Positions 8,659 through 17,650 of a stretch of 64,000 nt of DNA are shown here, piece after piece (the stretch's first letter is position 1; each line of letters opens with the position of its first letter). The notes below the pieces were generated by a model. It saw only the letters and a list, made by a program, of their open reading frames with translations. It did no database searches and had not been told where the DNA came from. Origin of the DNA: Spartobacteria bacterium (lineage in GTDB: Bacteria; Verrucomicrobiota; Verrucomicrobiia; Chthoniobacterales; UBA10450); NCBI GenBank assembly GCA_003134785.1, contig PLCN01000007.1:16443-80442 (forward strand), in the 5' to 3' direction. Both the position numbers and the translations under genes were made by a program.

Positions 8659-11600
8659 TCAAGGGCCTGGCTTTGGCACCCGATTCGGATAGGGCGGAAC
8701 CGGAGGCAGATCGTACCGCTTGGTCTTGAGCTCCAGCTGGATCTCCTCGATCGCTTTGTCGAGCTGTTGGTCTTCGCCTTTGAACTCTTTCGCAGGATCG
8801 TTATCCACCACGATGTCGGGATCCACGCCGTGGCCTTCAATGACCCAGCCTTTGCCATCTTTCGAGTAAGGCGCGAACTCAGGCCGGAAAAGCTGACCGC
8901 CATCGGTGAGCGGAAGCGGGTTGCGAATGCCTACGACACCGCCCCAGGTCCGTTTGCCAATGAGTTTGCCGAGACCCATCGCCTTGAAACGATAAGGAAA
9001 GATATCGCCGTCGGAGGCGGAAAATTCGTTACACAAAGCCACCATGGGACCCACGAAGGTCTGCGCTGGATTTGTTTGCGGCGTGCCGTTGCGCGCGATC
9101 TCGATCATGACCAGTGCGCGCCGCAGCCGCTCGATCACCAGTGGTGAAACAAAGCCACCGCCATTGCCACGCACATCGACGATGAGCGCCTTCTTCTTGA
9201 TTTGCGGGAAGTATTGCTTGGTGAATTCATTCAACCCAGGCTGGCCCATATCGGGAATATGAATGTACCCCACCTCGCCGTTGGTCTTCTTGCTGACTTC
9301 GTCGACGTTCTTCTGCACCCAGGCCTTGTAATAAAGCGGCGATTCATCCGCGATCGGCACAACGGTAACGTCGCGCGCGCCGTCATCAGCCGGCTTGGAG
9401 TTAACCCGCAGGATGACCTGCTTGTCCGCGGTGCCGATAAGCGCTTCGAAAAGGTTCGGCAAGGTCGAAACTGGAATACCGTTGACCGCCAGGATGTAAT
9501 CGCCGGACTTAACGTTTACGCCGATAGCGGTAAGCGGGGACCGCGCGTGCTTGTTCCAGTTCTCACCCGGAAGAATCCGCTCAATCTTGTAAGCCTTCGT
9601 CGCCGGGTCGCGGGATAGCTCCGCTCCGAGAAGACCCAGCTTGATGCGCGGAGTCTCAGGGCGCTCGCCTCCGCCGGTATAGGCATGGCCATTGTTCAGC
9701 TCGGCAATAAGCTCGCCGATGAGATAAGTCAGATCGTTGCGGTGATTCACGAAGGGCAGCAGCGCGGCATACTTATCATGCATCGCCTTCCAATCGACGC
9801 CGTTCATGTTCGGCGCGTAAAAGAAATCGCGCATGTGTCGCCAGGCTTCGTTGTAGATCTGGGTCCACTCAGCGTGCCGGTCGAGGTGCATGTCGAGGCC
9901 CGCTAACTTAAGCTCATGGTCCTTGGTCTCTAGCTTGTCCTTGGGCAAATCGATGATGGCGTAATCCTTCTTGATCTTGACCAGCATCTTCTTGCCGTCG
10001 GCCGTGATCTCGTAAGTGTTAACGTCGCCCAGCGTCGTCTCTTTCCTGTCTTCGAGGCTATAGACGCAGAGATGCCATTTGCGATCTCTGCCGTCTCCGT
10101 CATCGTCGTCGCCATCAGCCTGATCGTCACCCACAGTGCGGCGGAGATAGAAGATCCGGCCATCAACCAGTCGAAGGTTACTATAGTTACCGGGCGGGAT
10201 TTCCAAGGCGGAGAGCCGGTCTTGAATGCCATCGAGGTCCACCTTAACGGTAACCGTCTTCTTCGCATCTTTGTCCTTGTCCTTATCGTCGGCGCTCTTC
10301 TTGTCGTTAGTCTTCTTCTCGTCGGCTTTCTTAGCTGAATCCTTCTTATCGGAATCCTTCTTGTCTGCGTCCTTATCCTTGTCTTTGTCCTTGTCCTTCT
10401 TCTTACCGACTTCGTCGCTGCGCGGCCCCAGCGGCGCTTCCGTGTCCTTGGCGAGCGTGACGAGATAAACCCGCTCGAGATCACGATAGACGTTCGAGAA
10501 ATCTGTCTGTCCGAAGATCGGCTTGAAATCACGACTCGAGGTAAGCATGAGATACTTTCCGTCGTCGCTGAAAGTAGCATTGTCGGCCGAATACCAATCG
10601 TCAGTTACAGCCGTAGTTTTCTTATCCGCCGTGGAGAAGAGATATACTTTGTCGCCGCCATTGTCCTCCGGCCGCGACCAGGCGACCCACTGGCTGTCGG
10701 GCGACCAATCATAACCGTTGATCTCGCCATACTTATCCTGGTCGACCTGCGTAACTGCTTTGCTCGCAACATCGACATAGCGGAGCCGCTGCAAACGATC
10801 GCTCCAAAGCAGCTTCTTGCTATCGGGCGACCAGATGGCTTGGTAATAGTAGGTGTCGGCGTTGCTCGTTACCTGCTGCGGCTGGCCTTTGCCATCCTGG
10901 GAGCGGACGTACAGCTCGTTCTCGCCGGTCGCGTCGGAGTTGTAAGCGATCCATTTGCCGTCCGGCGACCAAACCGCGTCTCGCTCATGTGCATTCGAGG
11001 TCCTGGTCAGATTTCGCGCGGTGCCGTCTTTCATCGGCACGGAAAAAAGATCGCCGCGCGCCACCGCGATGACCCGCTGCGCGTCCGGCGCGGTGCTGAC
11101 TGACTGAATGTTTTTTGAAGCGTCGATGAAGGCGGACCGGCCGGAAGCGAAATCTTCCTTGATTTCGATCGGCACCGGCGCCGCCTTGCCGCTGGCGAGA
11201 TCGTAACGCCAGATGTAGCCCGCCTGTTCGAAGACAATCGATTCCTTGCCGATCGAGGGGAACTTAATGTCGTAATCCTTGAAGCTCGTGAGTTGCTTCG
11301 TGTCCTTGCCGGCCAGGTCGATCGAGAAAAGATTCATCACGCCGGTCCGGTCGGAGGCAAAATAGATGCGGTTATCCGGTCCCCACATCGGGCAAATGTC
11401 CTGCGCCTCGTTGTTGGTCAGGTTTGTGGTCGTGCCGGTTTTGAAATCATAGATCCAGACATCGTCCGCCATGCCCCCGCGATAATGTTTCCAGGTGCGG
11501 AACTCGCGAAAGACGCGGTTGAAGGCCATCTTGGAATCATCGGGCGAGAAGGAAGCGAAACCGCCGCGCGGCAGAGGCAATTGTTGCGGCAGATCGCCGT

Positions 11601-12087
11601 CGAGTCCGACCGTGTAGAGTTCGCCGAGGAAGGAATTGAACATCTTCATTCGCGAGCGGAAAACCACGAGCGGCTTCGTGTTTTCCCACGTCATCACGAT
11701 GTTGTTCGGGCCCATCCGGTCCGAGATATCGTCGCGGCCGAGAGTGGCCGTGGTGGTAAGACGCTTCGGCTCGCCGCCTTCGCCAGGCATCAGGTAGACC
11801 TCGGTGTTGCCGTCGTATTGCGAAGTGAACGCGAGCTGTGTTCCGTCCGCTGAGAAGCGGGGAAACGAGCTGTAGCCCGGGCCGCTGGTCAAGCGTCGCG
11901 CGGTGCCGCCATCTTTGTGGATGGTGTAAAGCTCGCCCGCATAGCAAAAGACGATTTGCCGGTCGTTGGTGGCCGGAAAGCGGAGAAGGCGCGTGGTGTT
12001 GGGCAGGTTTTGAGCGAAAGCGGAAGAATTGATCACGAGCAGGAGGACGAACGCGAGCACGAGGCGGAGAGGTGAAATAATTCGCAT
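8659..12087 (-). CDS. Tricorn protease homologue / S41 peptidase with PD40 propellers and PDZ
   Basis: PD40 repeats (DAVWSPDGKWIAYNSD), PDZ-like region, S41 core (ALIVDVRGNGGGFVSPLVIERL); charged K/D linker in the middle. Confidence 0.9.
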   Translation of the reverse strand: MRIISPLRLVLAFVLLLVINSSAFAQNLPNTTRLLRFPATNDRQIVFCYAGELYTIHKDGGTARRLTSGPGYSSFPRFSADGTQLAFTSQYDGNTEVYLMPGEGGEPKRLTTTATLGRDDISDRMGPNNIVMTWENTKPLVVFRSRMKMFNSFLGELYTVGLDGDLPQQLPLPRGGFASFSPDDSKMAFNRVFREFRTWKHYRGGMADDVWIYDFKTGTTTNLTNNEAQDICPMWGPDNRIYFASDRTGVMNLFSIDLAGKDTKQLTSFKDYDIKFPSIGKESIVFEQAGYIWRYDLASGKAAPVPIEIKEDFASGRSAFIDASKNIQSVSTAPDAQRVIAVARGDLFSVPMKDGTARNLTRTSNAHERDAVWSPDGKWIAYNSDATGENELYVRSQDGKGQPQQVTSNADTYYYQAIWSPDSKKLLWSDRLQRLRYVDVASKAVTQVDQDKYGEINGYDWSPDSQWVAWSRPEDNGGDKVYLFSTADKKTTAVTDDWYSADNATFSDDGKYLMLTSSRDFKPIFGQTDFSNVYRDLERVYLVTLAKDTEAPLGPRSDEVGKKKDKDKDKDKDADKKDSDKKDSAKKADEKKTNDKKSADDKDKDKDAKKTVTVKVDLDGIQDRLSALEIPPGNYSNLRLVDGRIFYLRRTVGDDQADGDDDDGDGRDRKWHLCVYSLEDRKETTLGDVNTYEITADGKKMLVKIKKDYAIIDLPKDKLETKDHELKLAGLDMHLDRHAEWTQIYNEAWRHMRDFFYAPNMNGVDWKAMHDKYAALLPFVNHRNDLTYLIGELIAELNNGHAYTGGGERPETPRIKLGLLGAELSRDPATKAYKIERILPGENWNKHARSPLTAIGVNVKSGDYILAVNGIPVSTLPNLFEALIGTADKQVILRVNSKPADDGARDVTVVPIADESPLYYKAWVQKNVDEVSKKTNGEVGYIHIPDMGQPGLNEFTKQYFPQIKKKALIVDVRGNGGGFVSPLVIERLRRALVMIEIARNGTPQTNPAQTFVGPMVALCNEFSASDGDIFPYRFKAMGLGKLIGKRTWGGVVGIRNPLPLTDGGQLFRPEFAPYSKDGKGWVIEGHGVDPDIVVDNDPAKEFKGEDQQLDKAIEEIQLELKTKRYDLPPVPPYPNRVPKPGP

Positions 12088-12157
12088 AATGGATGAGCAA
12101 TTAAGCTGCGTTCGAATGGAGCGAGTGCAACGGGAAAGTAGGGTGAAAGGGAAGAGA

Positions 12158-12228
12158 CTTTGGTAGGGCGAGACTCTGTCGAGCCGAATCCACGCAAGAC
12201 GGCTCGACAGAATCTCGCCCTACCAAAG
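12158..12228. repeat. Family A inverted repeat (REPIN-like)
   Basis: CTTTGGTAGGGCGAGACTCTGTCGAGCCG - 13 nt - CGGCTCGACAGAATCTCGCCCTACCAAAG, one mismatch. Confidence 0.92.
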
Positions 12229-12285
12229 CGGATTGACGCTGGCGTGCCATCTTGGAAACGGGCAGGCTGAGCCACGCGGAGAATC

Positions 12286-13989
12286 ATGAAGCTCAAATTC
12301 TTTCTCCTTTTCCTGTGCGTCTCTGTCGGCACGGCGGGCGCGGCGTGGCGCGATCCAGTTCGTGCGCCGCACGGCATGGTGGCATCGACTGACCGTATCG
12401 CTTCGCAGATCGGCGTGGAGGTGATGAAACGCGGCGGCAATGCGGTGGACGCTTCGGTGGCGGTGGCTTTCGCTCTGGCGGTGACGTATCCGGCCGCGGG
12501 CAATCTCGGCGGCGGTGGCTTCCTGCTGCTGCGACGCCATGATGGAAGCACGACCGCGATCGATTATCGGGAAACGGCTCCGGCGGCAGCGACGCGCGAT
12601 ATGTTTCTCCTTCCGAATGGGGACAAAATCAAGGGTGACGGCTCGTCCACGATCGGCTATCGCGCCGCCGGCGTGCCAGGAACGGTGGCGGGAATGGCTT
12701 TCGCCTTGAAGCAGTATGGATCCGGAAAGCTGAGCTGGTCGCAGTTGCTCGAGCCAGCGAGAAAATTAGCCGCCGAAGGATTCGTAGTAACGCATCGCTT
12801 GGAAGGAATGCTGCAGGACAATCAATCATTGCTCTCGCCCTACGCGGATAGCCGCCGCATCTTTCTGCGCGACGGAAAGCTCTATCGCGAGGGAGAACTC
12901 CTGCGCCAACCCGATTTAGCAGCGACGCTTGGGCGCCTGCAGAAGAAAGGTCCGCGCGAATTCTATGAAGGTGAGACGGCGCGCCTCCTCGCGGATGATA
13001 TGCAACGGCATGGCGGTTTGATAAGCCGCGATGACCTGAGGCGCTACACCCCGAAGGAACGCGAGCCGCTGCGGGGGAGTTATCGCGGTTTTGAAATCAT
13101 TTCGATGCCACCTCCTTCGTCCGGCGGCGCCGTCCTGATCGAGATGCTCAACATTCTCGAAGGATTCGACCTTAAGAAGCTCAACCCGCTTTCTTCCGAC
13201 TACTATCATCTTCTTATCGAAGCGATGCGGCGGGCTTATGCCGATCGCGCGGAATACATGGGCGACACCGATTTCGTCCGCGTGCCGATCAGTGGCCTGA
13301 TCGACAAAGCCTATGCCGAGCGGCAACGAAGCTCGATTAACCTCGAGCGTGCGTCAGCCAGCAGCGAGATCAGCGCCGGCAAACCGGCGGGTTACGAAGC
13401 GACCCAAACCACCCACTTCACAGTGGTGGATGCCCAAGGCAATGCCGTCGCTAACACCTATACCTTGAATGGCTGGTTTGGCTCGGGCGTCGTCGCCAAA
13501 GGAACCGGGTTCTTGCTCAACAACGAGATGGACGACTTCACGACCAAGGCGGGCGCGCCCAATCTTTACGGCGTGGTCCAAAGCGAGCGGAACGCGGTGG
13601 CTCCGCAGAAACGGCCGCTCTCCTCCATGACGCCAACTTTCGTCCTGCGCCAAGACGGCAGTCTCTTCTTCACCGTCGGCAGCCCGGGCGGCACCACGAT
13701 CACCAACACGGTCCTGCAGGTCATCTGCAATGTCATCGATCACGACATGAATCTGCAGCAGGCGATCGACGCCCCGCACATCCATCACCAATGGCTGCCG
13801 GACGAGGTGGTTTATGAGCCGCTGGGATTGTCGGACGACACCCGGCGAGCGCTCGAAGCGCGCGGTCACACGTTCACAACCAAGCCAGAGAATATGAGCG
13901 ACGCGCAGGGGATAATGATCGAGGAAAAAACTGGTGTCCGTCTCGGCGCGAGCGATGCCCGATATGATGGTGCGGCGGTTGGGTATTGA
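12286..13989 (+). CDS. ggt: Gamma-glutamyltransferase
   Basis: APHGMVASTDRIASQIGVEVMKRGGNAVDASVAVAFALAVTYPAAGNLGGGGFLL; TTHFTVVDAQGNAVANTYTLN; GSPGGTTI. Confidence 0.95.
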   Translation: MKLKFFLLFLCVSVGTAGAAWRDPVRAPHGMVASTDRIASQIGVEVMKRGGNAVDASVAVAFALAVTYPAAGNLGGGGFLLLRRHDGSTTAIDYRETAPAAATRDMFLLPNGDKIKGDGSSTIGYRAAGVPGTVAGMAFALKQYGSGKLSWSQLLEPARKLAAEGFVVTHRLEGMLQDNQSLLSPYADSRRIFLRDGKLYREGELLRQPDLAATLGRLQKKGPREFYEGETARLLADDMQRHGGLISRDDLRRYTPKEREPLRGSYRGFEIISMPPPSSGGAVLIEMLNILEGFDLKKLNPLSSDYYHLLIEAMRRAYADRAEYMGDTDFVRVPISGLIDKAYAERQRSSINLERASASSEISAGKPAGYEATQTTHFTVVDAQGNAVANTYTLNGWFGSGVVAKGTGFLLNNEMDDFTTKAGAPNLYGVVQSERNAVAPQKRPLSSMTPTFVLRQDGSLFFTVGSPGGTTITNTVLQVICNVIDHDMNLQQAIDAPHIHHQWLPDEVVYEPLGLSDDTRRALEARGHTFTTKPENMSDAQGIMIEEKTGVRLGASDARYDGAAVGY

Positions 13990-14086
13990 TCGAACGTGAG
14001 ACATGAAAGGTGAAAAGAACCGGCGAACCGACAACCGATAACCGATAACGCGCCCTTGACGGCGCGAGAGGAACCGCAGAGCTTCA

Positions 14087-14962
14087 GTGTCGATGCGAAA
14101 ATTACTCATACTCACGCTTCTTTTCGTCCCGCTTGTCCTTCAAGGGGAGACTCCTGCGATGCCGAAAGACAAGGAGCTGAAGGCGCTCGTGTTCGATTCG
14201 CTCTTCGCCTTCAACAAAGGGGTCCAGGAGAAGAGCTTCGCTACTTTTCACAAGGAGCGGCTCTCATCGCCCTTTCGCGAGCAATACTCTCTCGAGAAAT
14301 TCACCGCGACATTTCAAGTCTTCCTCGACAAGGGCTACGACATCTCGAACATAGCCAAGTCAGAACCGGTGTTCGATGCCCCCCCGGCGATCAACGACGA
14401 CGGCGTTCTCGTTCTCAAAGGTCATTATCCCACCCGACCCAACACGGTCACCTTCGAGCTCAAGTATGTTTATGAGTCGTCTGCCTGGAAAATCCTGGCG
14501 ATCGACGTGCGCGTGGTTCCATTCGTGGAGAACACGGGCCTGGTGCCCACCAACAAGGAACTAAAGAAGCTGGCACTCGATTCTCTTCTCCTCTTCAACG
14601 TGGCCGTTCAAACAAAGGACTTCGAAAAGTTTTACGACAAGACCGCAAAGGTCTGGCAAAAGGAGACTACTCCCGAAAAGCTGCTCGAGATCTTCCAGTC
14701 CTTTATCGACAAGGAAATCAACCTTGCGCCCATCGCCAGGCTGGATCCGACCTTCAACGGCGCTCCCGCCATAAACGAAGACGGCTTTCTGGTGATAAAA
14801 GGGTTCTACCCGACGCAGCCGAGCAAGGTCTCCTTCGAACTCAAGTATGCCGATGAGAACGAGAGCTGGAAGCTCGTGGGAATAAACGTCCAGGTGAAAC
14901 CGACCGCGGATAAGTCCGATAAGAAGGACAAAGAAGACAAGAAGGACGACGACGACGAGTAG
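14087..14962 (+). CDS. Hypothetical secreted protein with two tandem homologous domains and K/D-rich tail
   Basis: Repeats: KELKALVFDSLFAFNKGVQEKSF...PAINDDGVLVLKGHYPTRPNTVTFELKY and KELKKLALDSLLLFNVAVQTKDF...PAINEDGFLVIKGFYPTQPSKVSFELKY. Confidence 0.75.
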   Translation: MSMRKLLILTLLFVPLVLQGETPAMPKDKELKALVFDSLFAFNKGVQEKSFATFHKERLSSPFREQYSLEKFTATFQVFLDKGYDISNIAKSEPVFDAPPAINDDGVLVLKGHYPTRPNTVTFELKYVYESSAWKILAIDVRVVPFVENTGLVPTNKELKKLALDSLLLFNVAVQTKDFEKFYDKTAKVWQKETTPEKLLEIFQSFIDKEINLAPIARLDPTFNGAPAINEDGFLVIKGFYPTQPSKVSFELKYADENESWKLVGINVQVKPTADKSDKKDKEDKKDDDDE

Positions 14963-14971
14963 AAGATCTGC

Positions 14972-15053
14972 CCTGTAGCCGCTTCGCTATGCGAAGCGTG
15001 AGAGAAGACTAGTCTGCAACCCGGCGCGCCACCCACAGGGCGACGGCTACAGG
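14972..15053. repeat. Family D element (CCTGTAGCCGCTTCGCTATGCGAAGCG...GGGCGACGGCTACAGG)
   Basis: Inverted CCTGTAGCCG/CGGCTACAGG ends plus internal hairpin. Confidence 0.85.
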
Positions 15054-15064
15054 CAGCTCCAACG

Positions 15065-15938
15065 TCATAAAGGGGCCGGTTCCGTCTCGTGGAGGCGGCC
15101 GTAGTCAACCGTAAGTCTCCCCTCGCCCGTCTCGGTGTAGATCTCGACGAAACGTTCGCCGAAACGAAAATCGCGCCAGGAATAATCCCTCTGAGTCTGC
15201 ACGGTAGCCTGGATCACGGTCTCGATTCCAACGACCGATACCACCAGCCGCGAATCAGACTCCTGCAATGACTCGGCGGTCATGCCGTAAAGCGGACTCT
15301 TTTCATCGATCGTGTGCCGCAGCGTTAGCGCCACGGGAAATGTAATGATGTGATCGAAATGAAGTTTGAGTGAGTAGAAGCGGCGAAACGTCTCTCCTTC
15401 TTTAATCTGTTCGTCCCGCATGAACATGATCTTGAACTCGGCCTCGGCCATGCCGTAATGCCTTAGGTTCGCCACCCTCAGCATCAGGGTAGGGCGACCG
15501 TCAAATGGAGCTATCACCACGGTTCTAGTGAATTCAATGCGAGCTGTCGGGCGCGAGAACCGGACAAAAATCAAGCCAGTCATGACCGCCAGCCCGAACA
15601 TTCCGACCATAATCTCGACTGTCGTGAGAATGTTCCCATAAAGAGTGGTGGGATACATGTGTCCGTAGCCGACCGTGGCCAGAGTCTGCACGCTAAAGAA
15701 GAAAGCGGCCGAGAAAGAGCCGCGCGGCATTTCGGCGATAGAGTTGGGCGCGAGTTCATATAAGAACGCGAAGATGACATTTAGCGCGAGGTAGGCACTG
15801 GAGATGAGGGCGGCAAACTGTGGCCAGCTCAAAGACAGAATCCAATGGTAAGCGTCCCGCCACTCCCGTTTCCCGGTGTTGATTTTCAGGAACTCGAACT
15901 GACCGACATGGACTACGACCCCGGATTTCTTTTTCATG
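15065..15938 (-). CDS. Inward-rectifier-type potassium channel (KirBac-like)
   Basis: Selectivity filter TVGYGHMYP between two TM segments; C-terminal Kir cytoplasmic domain (RIEFTRTVVIAPFDGRPTLMLRVANLR); probable start MKKKSGVVVHVG. Confidence 0.85.
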
Positions 15939-16124
15939 GGAACAAGCGCAAATAGAAATGAGAACGGAGAAAGGCGAAAGCAGAATCGTGCGCGAGCGTT
16001 TGCGCAATGGGCCGGCCAAGCGCCCCCGCCCCTCACTCCCAAGTTGCGCTTGTTTCCGAAGCTGTGCTTCGCGAAGTTAGAAGGCCGGTGACCCGTTTAC
16101 CTGCGATAGTCTTACCAATACATC

Positions 16125-16391
16125 ATGAATTCACCAGACTGCACTCACCTCGATCAGATTAAGGATGATGTCGTTCCCAGCGCGAATGGGTGCGAAGAAT
16201 GTTTGCGCATCGGTTCTACCTGGGTCCACTTGCGGCTCTGTCTGACGTGCGGACATGTGGGCTGCTGCGACTCGTCACCGAACCGGCATGCGTCAAAACA
16301 TTTTCACGCCGCCGGCCATCCCATCGTGCGCTCTTTTCAGCCGGGCGAAGATTGGGCGTGGTGTTACATCGACGAAGTGATGCTGACTTAG
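16125..16391 (+). CDS. UBP-type zinc finger protein
   Basis: CTHLDQIKDDVVPSANGCEECLRIGSTWVHLRLCLTCGHVGCCDSSPNRHASKHFHAAGHPIVRSFQPGEDWAWCYIDE. Confidence 0.9.
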   Translation: MNSPDCTHLDQIKDDVVPSANGCEECLRIGSTWVHLRLCLTCGHVGCCDSSPNRHASKHFHAAGHPIVRSFQPGEDWAWCYIDEVMLT

Positions 16392-16398
16392 AACCAGA

Positions 16399-16488
16399 TT
16401 GGTAGGGCGAGACTCCGTCGAGCCGGGAAAAATCAGGAAGGGATGACAGGGTGCCATGACGCGGCTCGACGGAGTCTCGCCCTACCAA
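16399..16488. repeat. Family A inverted repeat (REPIN-like)
   Basis: Perfect 27-bp arms TTGGTAGGGCGAGACTCCGTCGAGCCG, 36-nt loop; starts 8 nt after a stop codon. Confidence 0.94.
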
Positions 16489-16579
16489 GCAAAGGACGCA
16501 GAACGATCCTGTTTTTTTTGTTCGACAGGTATGCGCGCGATTGAGTAATACCCGTGACAGATCGGGCTGCTGACCGATT

Positions 16580-17059
16580 TTGCCTAATATCATGTGGACC
16601 ATGTCACTGCCTTGGTGGGAATTCGTCCTCCGCGGAGTGATCGTTTATTTTTTTCTGATCGTGCTGCTGCGCGTGACGGGTAAACGGCAGATCGGACAGA
16701 TGGCGCCGTTCGATCTCGTGCTCCTCCTGGTTCTAAGTAACGCGGTGCAGAACGCGATGAACGGCGGCGATAACTCGATCATTGGGGGAGCGATCTCGGC
16801 AGTCAGCTTGGTGGGGACGAACTGGGTGGTGGGCCTCTTGACCTACAAAAGCAAACGTCTGGAAGCTCTGGTAGAAGGCCGGCCGGAAGTTCTTATCTAT
16901 AATGGGAAGCTTTTCGAGGAAGCGCTAAAGCACACGAAGATTACCCATCACGAGCTAATGACTGCTTTGCGCGCAGCCGGGTGCGCCACCGTGGAAGAAG
17001 TTCGAGGCGCCCTGCTGGAAACGGATGGGAGCATCAGCGTGATTCCCAAGGGGAAGTGA
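16580..17059 (+). CDS. DUF421/YetF-like membrane protein
   Basis: VIVYFFLIVLLRVTGKRQIGQMAPFDLVLLLVLSNAVQNAMNGGDNSIIGGAISA. Confidence 0.85.
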   Translation: MPNIMWTMSLPWWEFVLRGVIVYFFLIVLLRVTGKRQIGQMAPFDLVLLLVLSNAVQNAMNGGDNSIIGGAISAVSLVGTNWVVGLLTYKSKRLEALVEGRPEVLIYNGKLFEEALKHTKITHHELMTALRAAGCATVEEVRGALLETDGSISVIPKGK

Positions 17060-17121
17060 AGCTGATTTTTCGGTAAAACGCTCTCCGCAGTCCTCGCAAT
17101 CCCCGCGCCGATGCCGCCGCG

Positions 17122-17589
17122 TTAATCGTCGTCGTAGCCGATATGCGCCGTGAAAAGCTTCACAGACGCCAGCCACGTTCGGAAGAGTTCCTTGACCGCG
17201 CCCATGGAAGAACCGCCTTCCAGGTCGAGATCGGCCTCGAGCACCGGATCGCCCTCTTTGTCGATATAGGCACGCGTGTAGCGCTTATCCCGGTTCCATT
17301 CGTTAATCCGGGCAAGAGGGGTCTTATGCTTGAATGAGACGTAAAGTTGCAGGTTTTTTTTCTTGCTCAGAAGAAGCGTTTTGTAGCCTGCGAGCTGAAA
17401 GCGATAAGTCCCCTCCGACACATTGTCGTACTCGATTTTTAACGTCCCGAGGATTCGCTCGGTATCCGCGTAACTAATTTCTTTGATGACCTTGTCGTCT
17501 TGCGCACGCACGAACGGAGCGGACAAAAACAGAGCCGCGCAGCTGAAGGAGACGCCAAGAACCGGCAGACAGCGGTAACAGGTTTTCAT
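17122..17589 (-). CDS. YbjN-domain-like secreted protein
   Basis: Signal peptide; TLKIEYDNVSEGTYRFQLAGYKTLLLSKKKNLQLYVSF...INEWNRDKRYTRAYIDKEGDPVLEADLDLEGG. Confidence 0.65.
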   Translation of the reverse strand: MKTCYRCLPVLGVSFSCAALFLSAPFVRAQDDKVIKEISYADTERILGTLKIEYDNVSEGTYRFQLAGYKTLLLSKKKNLQLYVSFKHKTPLARINEWNRDKRYTRAYIDKEGDPVLEADLDLEGGSSMGAVKELFRTWLASVKLFTAHIGYDDD

Positions 17590-17650
17590 GGGACTATTGG
17601 CGCGATCTTTGTTCTCCCGTCCCGAGATAGCAAGTGAATTACTTACCTGA

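Noticed and set aside
16216-16602. Reverse ORF containing VGRDSVEPRHGTLSSLPDFSRLDGVSPYQ
   Set aside because: The peptide is a translation of the family A inverted repeat plus antisense of the UBP gene. Similar false ORFs occur at 12033-12551 and 19123-19374.
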